Assembly (NCBI GenBank): GCA_021157525.1
Contig: JAGGWK010000022.1
Coordinates: 1-50,450 of the forward strand
Length of the DNA: 50,450 nucleotides
Direction: 5' to 3'
Origin: Candidatus Cloacimonadota bacterium
Lineage (GTDB): Bacteria; Cloacimonadota; Cloacimonadia; Cloacimonadales; TCS61
The notes under the pieces: model-generated
Told to the model about the DNA's origin: nothing
What the model saw: the letters and a program-made list of their open reading frames with translations, nothing else
Database searches by the model: none
Position numbers and translations under genes: made by a program
Shown here: one piece after another, positions 18,600 to 26,565 of the stretch
Layout of the letters: every line of letters starts with the position of its first letter
Numbering within the stretch: position 1 is the first letter of the stretch

Positions 18600-18636
18600 A
18601 CAAAGGAATGTATAAGGGACAAAAGCCCTTATTTTT

Positions 18637-20250
18637 CTAGTCTTTCTGAACCCACCGATTGTCTATCTTTGCAGTAACAGGCGAATTTTTCCGAATATAT
18701 TCCACAATGGCATCCCGAAGATTCATTTCATACCGGGTAACCTGTTCCTCAGGAACTTTGGTAAGCATTGAGAGACCAGCGTTTCCCTGGAGCAGAAAAT
18801 CGGTAGTTACCACCCGGTAGATCTTATCAGGATCCAAGGGCTCTCCACCTACCAGGAGCTTTGTTACCCGGTCGAAGTTCTTACGCTTCTTGGAATATTC
18901 CACAGTTACCCCGGCTACCCGCAAGCCATGCCGCCCGCCAGATACACGAAATTCGATGATTTCCTTTAAAAAGGCTCCGTTGATTTCCATCATCACTATC
19001 TGATTATCAAAGGGCATCACATTAAAGACATCCCGATAGCTAATTGGGCCCATCTTCAGTTCACCCCGAACACCACCCAGGTTTAAAAAAGCAAAATCGG
19101 CATCGGCATAGTCAAGCATGGATTCACATACCAGATTTCCAATCAGGCTCTGGGCTCCATTACCGAATTTACTCAGATGCATGGCAGCTTCACCGACGAT
19201 ATCATCCATACCTTCTTCGGCAATTGCCTGGTTGGCAGCAATAGAAGAGGCAATCTCGGCATCGGGTAAAAATTCATCTTCAAACAGCGTAAGTAATGCC
19301 CCTTCTCTGATGGCAGGAAGTTGATATCCAGCCAGAGTTTTGGTAACGGGATCTATCTTCAATGTGATGTGTCCGATACTGCTGCCATAGGCCCATCCCT
19401 GAATCACCAGGGTGTGAGTGTCGGGATCTTCCCAAGGTTTGGAGACCCCTTTGTGCATGTGGCCGCCAAAGAACACATCGATGCCCTTTACTTCGTGTGC
19501 CAATTCCTGTGCATCATAGCCCCATCGACGCTCTCCACTGTAGGTACGGCCACTGAGGTACCGACGATCATAGGCCGGCTGAGGATCGTATGGAAGACCC
19601 ATATGCCCCACCACAATCACTACATCCACACTGTCCTTAATGAGATCAACGTATTTTTGCAATTCCACTTTAGCAGGAAGAAAGTCCACATTCTTGATGT
19701 TCTCGGGAAAGCTCATCTGCTGTGTATCGGTGGTGGTCACGCCGATTATCCCAAACTTCACCCCCATCTTTTCACGGATGATGTAGGGAGTAACGTAGGG
19801 AACCAGCTCTTTGGTGCCTTTGCGAACAATGTTGCAGGAAAGCACCGGTAGCTTAATCTTGCTGTAGGTTTCCATAAGCGCTTCTTCACCGATGTCATAT
19901 TCATGATTGCCTACCACGGTAAGGTCGTAGCCAATCTGATTGAAGTATTCTACCACATAGGCGCCTTTTGATACGGTACCCACCGGATGCCCCTGAAAAA
20001 AGTCTCCGGCATCCACTAAAAAATTATCTCGGGTTCGCCCATTGCTCATCTGGCGCACATCCTTGATATAGGTAGCAGCAGAGCCACCACCACCTAACTG
20101 CGGTGGAAAATCCGGGTTGATAAAGGTGGCAGCGTAGGAATCTATGCCTCCATGGATGTCATTGGTAAAGAGCACATCCAGCAGCAAATCATCGGCCTGC
20201 ACCATCGCCATCGTCATAACAAGGGCGAGGAAAATCAGTAAACCTTTCAT
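18637..20250 (-). CDS. secreted 5'-nucleotidase / bifunctional metallophosphatase (UshA-like)
   Basis: The 537-residue protein carries a signal peptide (1-19) and the calcineurin-like metallophosphatase motifs FTNDIHG (28-34), DAGDFFQGHP near 80, VVGNHEYDIG near 120, VVGHMGLP near 215 and GGHMHKG near 260. The C-terminal 5'-nucleotidase substrate domain follows (about 340-510, with LNLGGVRGEL and MPFDNQIVMMEING). Such enzymes act outside the cytoplasmic membrane and release nucleosides and phosphate from nucleotides or cleave UDP-sugars. It is the last gene of a tight operon: its start is 7 bp after the stop of the outer-membrane protein gene, with AGGTG overlapping that stop region. In this setting it could feed on nucleotides from imported or degraded DNA; this is inference. 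Confidence 0.9.
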   Translation of the reverse strand: MKGLLIFLALVMTMAMVQADDLLLDVLFTNDIHGGIDSYAATFINPDFPPQLGGGGSAATYIKDVRQMSNGRTRDNFLVDAGDFFQGHPVGTVSKGAYVVEYFNQIGYDLTVVGNHEYDIGEEALMETYSKIKLPVLSCNIVRKGTKELVPYVTPYIIREKMGVKFGIIGVTTTDTQQMSFPENIKNVDFLPAKVELQKYVDLIKDSVDVVIVVGHMGLPYDPQPAYDRRYLSGRTYSGERRWGYDAQELAHEVKGIDVFFGGHMHKGVSKPWEDPDTHTLVIQGWAYGSSIGHITLKIDPVTKTLAGYQLPAIREGALLTLFEDEFLPDAEIASSIAANQAIAEEGMDDIVGEAAMHLSKFGNGAQSLIGNLVCESMLDYADADFAFLNLGGVRGELKMGPISYRDVFNVMPFDNQIVMMEINGAFLKEIIEFRVSGGRHGLRVAGVTVEYSKKRKNFDRVTKLLVGGEPLDPDKIYRVVTTDFLLQGNAGLSMLTKVPEEQVTRYEMNLRDAIVEYIRKNSPVTAKIDNRWVQKD

Positions 20251-20257
20251 TGTTCAC

Positions 20258-21616
20258 CTACCATTTATAGCTTATAGAGGTTGTAAGTCCCACAGTGGTT
20301 TCTTTTACCGTATCCGGCTTATCCCAGCCACGATCCGCCGGCTCTATCTCGTTCCACAGTTCAGGATAATCATAAAAACTATCCATAAAAAGATCCAGAC
20401 ATTCGTAGGTACGATAGTTAAACTGAGCCGCTACATCCACGGTTACCTTGGGCAACACGGCAAATCCGGTACCCAAAGAAAATCCCGGTGTCGTGATTTC
20501 CTGACCATACACTATGCCGTCTTCATCGACGGTGGTGTAGGTAGTTTCGTACATGAAGCCCATGCGCAGTGGCAGGCTGGATGCAAAACGATGCTCCACA
20601 CCACAGTAATAATTCAGCACATCATCATAGCGGCTGGAAACGTCTGACCACTTCACAAAGCGCACATCGGCATTGAAGTACGTGCGCATGATGTTGCGGG
20701 GTTCGTAGCGCACACCGGCGCGGATTTCTGCCGGCAATGTGTAGGTATCATAGGCATCATGCAGGTTGGATGCCGTTGCTAATGAATCCAGCAGCACGCC
20801 ATTTTCGTTGCCACTGAGGGTTGCATCCAGTTCGGTCTTGGCAGTGTAACTGCCCGCCAGAACAAAACGTTGGCTGACGCGATAGGTTATACCCCCACTT
20901 AATTGGATGGCTGCATCAAAATCCCGTTTCAAAGAAAAATCGGCATCCTGAAGATTTGTACTGCCGGACACCAGATCGTAGGCGGCATCAGCCCACACAA
21001 TGCGGCGTCGAAGAGATGTATCGCCATACAGGTAATTCACACCGATACCAGCTGAAATCATATCGGTATAGCTCAGAGCGATCTGCATCCCGCCTGCCTG
21101 AATGCGCCCTTTCCCATCGATGCTGTTGCGGGCAATGATGGGAGGATATTCTTCATAATTGGAATTGGCGTCGTTACGCACCTGCTCGTCATATTCACTG
21201 TAAAAATTCACCACAGGACGATGGGACAGCGCCACCGCCAGACGAAGGTCATCCAGCTGAAGAGCATACTTCAGAGCGAAGGTATAATCGTCGAAGAAAT
21301 TGGCATTGGTGGCATAGGTTGCATCGCCCACATAGCTATCAAAGAAATTGTACATAGGTAAGGAGCGATCATCGTTGTTTTTGGCCACATAGGCACTGGC
21401 CTGCAATTGCAGCGCTGCATCCATAAGGCCGATATTGGCGGGATTTACCACGCCATCCAGCAATGAGAGCCCTCCAGCTACCGAAGCACTTCCCATACCG
21501 GCTGTGCGGGCATCAAAGTTCCGCACCATATCACCGGCTTCCCGATTGAGTAATGAGTAGCCAAATCCTGCCTGCATCAGGCCTATCAAAAGTGTTATTG
21601 CTATCAGTCGTTTCAT
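20258..21616 (-). CDS. FadL/PorV-like outer membrane beta-barrel protein
   Basis: The 452-residue product has a signal peptide (1-19) and an N-terminal plug-like segment, RNFDARTAGMGSASVAGGL, followed by VNPANIGL, a pattern common to OmpP1/FadL/PorV-type proteins of the FCB group. The rest alternates hydrophobic and polar residues as in membrane beta strands and ends in an aromatic residue (SISYKW). FadL relatives transport hydrophobic molecules, while PorV is part of type IX secretion; the sequence does not decide between these. GGAGG lies 4 bases before the ATG. It sits 10 bp after the HhH protein gene, so the two are cotranscribed. Confidence 0.7.
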   Translation of the reverse strand: MKRLIAITLLIGLMQAGFGYSLLNREAGDMVRNFDARTAGMGSASVAGGLSLLDGVVNPANIGLMDAALQLQASAYVAKNNDDRSLPMYNFFDSYVGDATYATNANFFDDYTFALKYALQLDDLRLAVALSHRPVVNFYSEYDEQVRNDANSNYEEYPPIIARNSIDGKGRIQAGGMQIALSYTDMISAGIGVNYLYGDTSLRRRIVWADAAYDLVSGSTNLQDADFSLKRDFDAAIQLSGGITYRVSQRFVLAGSYTAKTELDATLSGNENGVLLDSLATASNLHDAYDTYTLPAEIRAGVRYEPRNIMRTYFNADVRFVKWSDVSSRYDDVLNYYCGVEHRFASSLPLRMGFMYETTYTTVDEDGIVYGQEITTPGFSLGTGFAVLPKVTVDVAAQFNYRTYECLDLFMDSFYDYPELWNEIEPADRGWDKPDTVKETTVGLTTSISYKW

Positions 21617-21626
21617 CTGTCCTCCA

Positions 21627-24257
21627 TTAAAATTTCCAGTCTAACTGCAAGCGCAGCGTATGATCTTCCCGTTCTACCCGATCGAAATAATCGGCCATCC
21701 CGGGCTCGGGCTCGTTCCACCAAGCGCGGAATTCATACTCGTTGGTTACATATTGTTTGATTTTGTATTTCATCGTTACGTAGAGATTATCGGATATTTT
21801 GTCCTGAATGGAAAACCAGTATTTCAGACCCTGTTCACCCATAAAGTCGATCTCAATATCTTCCCAGTCCCAGTGGCTCACGCCATTGCCATCCCACACC
21901 ATAAAGGCACCCTGAACTTTGAGGTTGCTGTTGAAATTGTGGGTATAATCCACAGCGATGTAATCCCCGTGTGTAAGCACGTTTCCAGCCACCAGTGTGT
22001 TTCCCGGGTCTGGATCGTTTGTAAGATACGGGTAGGGCGGTTGCCACACGGTGAGATAGCGATATTCCATAGAAATGCGGTCCATCGCAGAGAGAAAGAA
22101 TCGTACCGACAGTGTGGTTTCATCGGTTTTGGAAACAGCCCGATCGGCGGTATCGTCATAGCGATTTGTCTGGTGTTTGTATTTTGCCCGCAGACTCAGC
22201 TGGTGTATGGGACGGAAGTCCAGTTCACCTTGGAAGCGTACGCTCTTGCGGGAATCGGCCTTACGTTCCCACAGGTCGAGGTAAGTACGATTCAGGGTAA
22301 GATACTTATTTATGCGATAGCGAGCTTCCAGATAGACCCCTTTTTCGGCCTGAGCCTGAGCGGAGTTTATTGCCATATCGGCGATGAGGGGATTGGCCAT
22401 GGCATAGCCGTAACTATCCAGCGCTGTACCGTCAAAGCGCTCATGTTCGCTAAAACCACGGGCGTAGGGATTATCAAATCCCAGATCGTAATCCCGATAC
22501 AGCGAGATGAGATAGAGATTATCGAATTGGCTGTAGGAACTCAGGATCAGCGCTTTGGGATCGTCGCCAAGTTTGGCCTCTTTCCCATCTACGCTCAGCT
22601 CGGCATACTCACCCTGGATGGATGTGTTGTTGAGCACAGTACGCCAGTCGAAACCGATAACCCGACGATAATCCCGATCGTAGCCAGAGGTTTTGGTGCT
22701 ATACATCGATTCGATTTCAGAATTGATGGTTTTGTATTTTTCCGCTGCATCTTCTTCATACATAAAGAGGAGCGCTTTGAGGGAATCATTTTGAGGTACG
22801 GAAATATCGCGATCGTACACCGCTTCATAGCCGGTAAATCCCAGATGGGTTCCCACCCATGGACTGTATTCCAGATGAGCACCCAAAATCTGTTCTTCCA
22901 ATGCATCCAGCCGTGGCGCAATATTGATGTCATGTGTAATCTTAACAAATCCATCCTGCGTATATTCATTATAAAAGGTTTCACTCTCTTCCAAGTCGTC
23001 ATTGGAAAAGCGGTTTGTCATGGTGATGTAGCCCAGTACATCGTCGTCGTCATCCAGCACGCCGTCGCCATTGGAATCATACACCACAGCATCTTTGTCA
23101 TCATGAGAAAAGAAGAAAGCGGCGTTGAAATGGGGATTATCCCATTGGGCGGCGATGCCGTTGAGGGCATATTCCTGCGAGCGGGACAAATCTTCGGTGA
23201 TACCGGTGATCCGTTTGCTGAAACCATAGCCGGTTTTTCGGGAACTGAAGAAGTCGGTGTTTTCCATCACCAGTCCTTCGGCGAAAGTGGCCCGGTAGTT
23301 TCCGGCAATCACTTTTATTCTATTGGATGCATCCAGCTGTTTTTCATAGGATGCAAAATATTTCATGTTCACGCCATCTTCAAAGAAGTCGGCTTGTGGC
23401 AGAGGATTACGGTATTTTTCGGTATATTGCAGAACCCCGGCTTTGATGTCTCCGCCATAGCGCATGCGCAATTTATTGATCACCTGGGGCGTATTATTCT
23501 CCAGGTCAAAATAGCCCCAATATCCCTGCTTCTTGATTTTTGGTGTAGTGGAATTGGGATCATAACCACCACCGCTTTCGACTTCATGCAGATTGATGAA
23601 TGAGGTGTTGTACATATCCCAGGCAGCTTCGTCATACTCGTTGGTGTTGTATTTCATCTGGTAATCGAAATAGATCCGGGGCGCCTGAGCTTTATCGGCA
23701 TAATAGACGTAGTGTCGCAGGTTGGATGCACCGTAAAAGGAGATGCCCGGAGACTGGCGCATATCCCGATAACTGCTGAGGGTATCGCCCAAAACCCGCC
23801 GATTGAGGATAGCGGCTGCATCCAGCGGAGAGGTATTTGGCATATTCAGAATCTCGTTGAAGGTCATGTAATTGATATTCCGCGGGGTGGTAAGATAATC
23901 TTCCCACACATCGCTGAGACCCTCTTGAAATCCTTCGTTGGCTCCCAGGCGCTGGATAAGATAAAAGATCTCGTTCCGTCGCTCTGCCGCCGCATCATTG
24001 GTGGTAAAATGAGATACCGACACCAGCGGCTTGATTTTGAGCAAAGTTACCTGATCGATTGAGGTGATATTCCGCAGGTCATAAAGACTCTCGAAATAAC
24101 CGATGTACGTACGATAAGCGTAGATATCATCGGCCTGTTGCGCTGTGATTGGCAACTGACCCAAATCCTCCCGGGAGGCCTCATTGATATCTATCAAAGC
24201 AGACGCTACCGCCATTATCATACACAATCCGAGAAAAATGAAAACTCGTTTCTTCAT
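21627..24257 (-). CDS. outer-membrane protein with N-terminal helix-hairpin-helix (ComEA-like) DNA-binding motifs
   Basis: The 876-residue protein has a signal peptide (1-20), then a ComEA-like HhH module at 21-80 (INEASREDLGQLPITAQQ ... FESLYDLRNI) and a second HhH-like module at 131-185 (MTFNEILNMPNTSPLDAAAI ... ISFYGASNLRHY). From about 190 it consists of long alternating strands rich in Y, W, N and D, and it ends LRLQLDWKF, an outer-membrane beta-barrel signature. ComEA-type HhH modules bind double-stranded DNA non-specifically in the periplasm during transformation. A barrel preceded by such modules is known as a domain arrangement in the FCB group, but its role is not established as far as I know. 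It opens an operon with an outer-membrane protein and a 5'-nucleotidase, and faces a pilin-like gene. AAGGA precedes the ATG. Confidence 0.75.
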   Translation of the reverse strand: MKKRVFIFLGLCMIMAVASALIDINEASREDLGQLPITAQQADDIYAYRTYIGYFESLYDLRNITSIDQVTLLKIKPLVSVSHFTTNDAAAERRNEIFYLIQRLGANEGFQEGLSDVWEDYLTTPRNINYMTFNEILNMPNTSPLDAAAILNRRVLGDTLSSYRDMRQSPGISFYGASNLRHYVYYADKAQAPRIYFDYQMKYNTNEYDEAAWDMYNTSFINLHEVESGGGYDPNSTTPKIKKQGYWGYFDLENNTPQVINKLRMRYGGDIKAGVLQYTEKYRNPLPQADFFEDGVNMKYFASYEKQLDASNRIKVIAGNYRATFAEGLVMENTDFFSSRKTGYGFSKRITGITEDLSRSQEYALNGIAAQWDNPHFNAAFFFSHDDKDAVVYDSNGDGVLDDDDDVLGYITMTNRFSNDDLEESETFYNEYTQDGFVKITHDINIAPRLDALEEQILGAHLEYSPWVGTHLGFTGYEAVYDRDISVPQNDSLKALLFMYEEDAAEKYKTINSEIESMYSTKTSGYDRDYRRVIGFDWRTVLNNTSIQGEYAELSVDGKEAKLGDDPKALILSSYSQFDNLYLISLYRDYDLGFDNPYARGFSEHERFDGTALDSYGYAMANPLIADMAINSAQAQAEKGVYLEARYRINKYLTLNRTYLDLWERKADSRKSVRFQGELDFRPIHQLSLRAKYKHQTNRYDDTADRAVSKTDETTLSVRFFLSAMDRISMEYRYLTVWQPPYPYLTNDPDPGNTLVAGNVLTHGDYIAVDYTHNFNSNLKVQGAFMVWDGNGVSHWDWEDIEIDFMGEQGLKYWFSIQDKISDNLYVTMKYKIKQYVTNEYEFRAWWNEPEPGMADYFDRVEREDHTLRLQLDWKF

Positions 24258-24323
24258 AGACTTTCCTTCTATTTCCTTTTAACTTTGTACGTTTCTACAC
24301 AATCCCCAACGTAAGGGGAAGTA

Positions 24324-24352
24324 AACAAAATAAACCGGCTTTGTCTTGTCAA
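24324..24352 (-). promoter_or_regulatory. probable promoter of the HhH-OMP-nucleotidase operon
   Basis: TTGACA (24352-24347) is followed after 17 bases by TTTGTT (24329-24324), giving a leader of about 60 bases with a ribosome binding site. A small CCCC/GGGG hairpin (24304-24318) lies in the leader. Confidence 0.55.
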
Positions 24353-24387
24353 AGTGTTTTCCATAATGAGGCTCTGGGAAAAATTGT

Positions 24388-24416
24388 TTGACAACAGATA
24401 TTCGGTTCGAATTCTT
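24388..24416 (+). promoter_or_regulatory. probable promoter of the pilin-like gene
   Basis: TTGACA (24388-24393) is followed after 17 bases by ATTCTT, or after 18 by TTCTTT; the -10 is T-rich and weak. It lies back to back with the promoter of the divergent operon. Confidence 0.45.
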
Positions 24417-24440
24417 TGCTATGAAATTTATGGAGGGAAC

Positions 24441-24953
24441 ATGGATAATAATTCTTCAATAGAACAAAAGAGCAAGTTTTCATTAATTGAGCTCTTGATG
24501 ATCATCATGATCGTAGGCATTGTATTCACCCTGATTATACCTATTCGAACGGACAGAGTTAATCAGGAGAAAGTGAAAGAAGCAATAAAAAATCTACAAA
24601 TCATTGCACGGGCTGATGTCGCCTGGAAAAACGATGTTGATGGCGGAGACGGCTCTTATATGTTTGAGCACACAGTGGTACGGTATGAGCCAGCTGCAAA
24701 AGATTCTATGGGAAACATCATTCCTCCACAGGAAGCTGGAGAAGACCTGCTTTATGTAGCAGATAAACTGGAAAAAACAGGTGAATTCTTCTTCTTTGAT
24801 TATGCCATTACCGATTCTTCTGTCGTCGCTATATCCAATCAAAATTTTGGGACAGAAGGCGTAAAGATTCAGTATTTTCTTCCTCGGGGTCCATTCCAGG
24901 CCGGGAAAGATGCTGTAACCAAAAGCATCATTGACGTTAATTGGTTACCATAG
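24441..24953 (+). CDS. type IV pilin-like protein with atypical processing site
   Basis: The start is the ATG at 24441, preceded by GGAGG; the frame extends upstream but without a ribosome binding site. The 170-residue product has a short polar leader, then FSLIELLMIIMIVGIVFTL, the class III N-terminal helix with Glu at position 5 of the mature form, followed by a 130-residue soluble domain (RADVAWKNDVDGGDG ... IQYFLPRGP). The residue before Phe is Lys (QKSK/F) rather than the Gly normally required by prepilin peptidase. It could be a minor pilin or pseudopilin of a type IV pilus or type II secretion-like machine. No other pilus gene is in the window. It is divergent from the HhH outer-membrane operon and followed by a strong hairpin. 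Confidence 0.75.
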   Translation: MDNNSSIEQKSKFSLIELLMIIMIVGIVFTLIIPIRTDRVNQEKVKEAIKNLQIIARADVAWKNDVDGGDGSYMFEHTVVRYEPAAKDSMGNIIPPQEAGEDLLYVADKLEKTGEFFFFDYAITDSSVVAISNQNFGTEGVKIQYFLPRGPFQAGKDAVTKSIIDVNWLP

Positions 24954-24973
24954 TTTTGAAGCGACCAATTTTC

Positions 24974-25006
24974 AAAGAACCTTGTAGCCCATCTGCAAGG
25001 TTCTTT
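24974..25006 (+). terminator. strong hairpin after the pilin-like gene
   Basis: AAAGAACCTTG / CAAGGTTCTTT is a perfect 11-bp stem with an 11-base loop. The following sequence (CTTGT) is only partly T-rich. It ends 5 bases before the ATG of the next gene. Confidence 0.75.
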
Positions 25007-25011
25007 CTTGT

Positions 25012-26565
25012 ATGATCACTCCACTTTTTGCCAGTTACGCAGAGATTCATTATCATCTGCCTCTGCTCTATCCCGCCTATTTCCGGCGGTATCCCGAGAT
25101 CATTACCGACGTTCCTACCCGGGTGATCCGCCCAACAACAGCAGGCATTCCGGTCGCTCTTATTATCAAGGATGCACACCGCTACCCCTGCACTGTTGTC
25201 TCTCTTCTGGTGCGTATCTCCGGGAGTGAGCAGCAACGCACCAAACTATTTGATCTCAACATATCCCTTTCACAACCCTACTTTGCCAAATGCTTTTTCC
25301 TGCCCCACGGTTCCTTTGCTGCGGAGCAATATCTTCACATCGAAACGGAGATCGTCGTCCGGATCAAAAATCGCACAAGACGCTTTAAACAGGATAGCTA
25401 TCCCGGATTGCGAACACCTTTTTATTCCACTTATCTCACCGATTCACCCCTTCCATTCCCCCCAACCTGGTTCGCCGGAGATCCCCATTACCACAGCATC
25501 TTCACCCAAGATCAGGTGGAGTTTGGTGCAGACCTGGTCACCACCAGAATCATGGCCCAAGCCCTGGGACTTTCCTGGTATTTTGTTACCGACCACTCCT
25601 ACGACCTGGATGACTGCATCGATAGCTACACAAAAAACGATCCTGCTCTGCCTCTATGGCACAGGATGCAGGAAGCGGTGGGCCACGCAGACAGTGCAGC
25701 GGTGCGGATTATCCCGGGGGAAGAAGTTTCGATAGGAAATTGCAAAGAGCACAACGTTCATCTGCTGGCGATACAGCATCAGGATTTTTTGCCCGGCATG
25801 GGGGACAGCGCAGAGGAATGGGGTAAAAATACCCCAACCACACCTCTGCGGGATATCGCCACCAAACATCATCCCACCAATCTCTTTATCGCAGCACATC
25901 CCGCAGAACCGGCACCTCTATCTCAAAAGTTGCTCCTCAAACGCGATCACTGGCACGAGCAGGATTTTATCGACGGAGCCATCACTCATGGACAGTTCAT
26001 CAATTGTAACGAAACTCCGGATGTTTTGCGGGGAATAAAGGCATGGACGGCGTTACTGCTCAAAGGGCACCACATCTTTTTAATGGCGGGAAATGACGCC
26101 CATGGAAACTTTAATTTCATGCGCCAGATCAAGCTCCCCTTCCTCACGTTGTTCGTAGCAAAAAAACAAACCTTCGGCGCAGTTTTCACTGTCTTCCAGC
26201 ATCAGAGTAACGACCCGGTAGCCGGATTGAAAGGGGGAAAAATCATCGTCAGCAATGGCCCTTTTATCACTTTTGAATTACGCACAGACCACGGCATCTA
26301 CCCCATGGGATCCACAGTTTCCGCTTCCGTTGCCACAGTGCATTATCAGGCTGCATCCATGGCTGAAAAGGGAGAAATCTCGGAAATAGTGCTTCATGTG
26401 GGCAATGTAGAAACCGGCATAGAAAACGCGACACCGGCACCACCGGATGGCTCATCCATCCAGTTGCCACCAGAGGGTTACCTTCGTATGGCGCTGTACA
26501 CACAAAAAAAGGGACTGGCTTTTACCAACCCCATCTGGATAAAGGCAAAATCTACCAAAATCTGA
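25012..26565 (+). CDS. CehA/McbA-type PHP-fold metallohydrolase
   Basis: The 517-residue protein has PHP metal-binding motifs: GDPHYHS near 157, WYFVTDHSYD near 190, IPGEEVS near 235, NVHLLAIQ near 248, AAHPAEP near 300 and AGNDAHG near 365. An N-terminal beta domain (about 1-150) precedes it, and a beta-sandwich tail follows (about 400-517). Members called CehA/McbA include a carbaryl hydrolase, but most have unknown phosphoesterase or ester substrates. No signal peptide is visible. No ribosome binding site precedes the ATG; the terminator-like hairpin of the pilin gene ends 5 bases upstream, so the start or the mode of expression is unclear. The 3' end overlaps the convergent tamB by 14 bp. 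Confidence 0.8.
   Translation: MITPLFASYAEIHYHLPLLYPAYFRRYPEIITDVPTRVIRPTTAGIPVALIIKDAHRYPCTVVSLLVRISGSEQQRTKLFDLNISLSQPYFAKCFFLPHGSFAAEQYLHIETEIVVRIKNRTRRFKQDSYPGLRTPFYSTYLTDSPLPFPPTWFAGDPHYHSIFTQDQVEFGADLVTTRIMAQALGLSWYFVTDHSYDLDDCIDSYTKNDPALPLWHRMQEAVGHADSAAVRIIPGEEVSIGNCKEHNVHLLAIQHQDFLPGMGDSAEEWGKNTPTTPLRDIATKHHPTNLFIAAHPAEPAPLSQKLLLKRDHWHEQDFIDGAITHGQFINCNETPDVLRGIKAWTALLLKGHHIFLMAGNDAHGNFNFMRQIKLPFLTLFVAKKQTFGAVFTVFQHQSNDPVAGLKGGKIIVSNGPFITFELRTDHGIYPMGSTVSASVATVHYQAASMAEKGEISEIVLHVGNVETGIENATPAPPDGSSIQLPPEGYLRMALYTQKKGLAFTNPIWIKAKSTKI

Noticed and set aside
21660-23603. 647-codon open frame on the plus strand opposite the HhH outer-membrane gene
   Set aside because: Long antisense frame of low-complexity hydrophobic text with no motif; the minus-strand gene has signal peptide, HhH motifs and barrel end.
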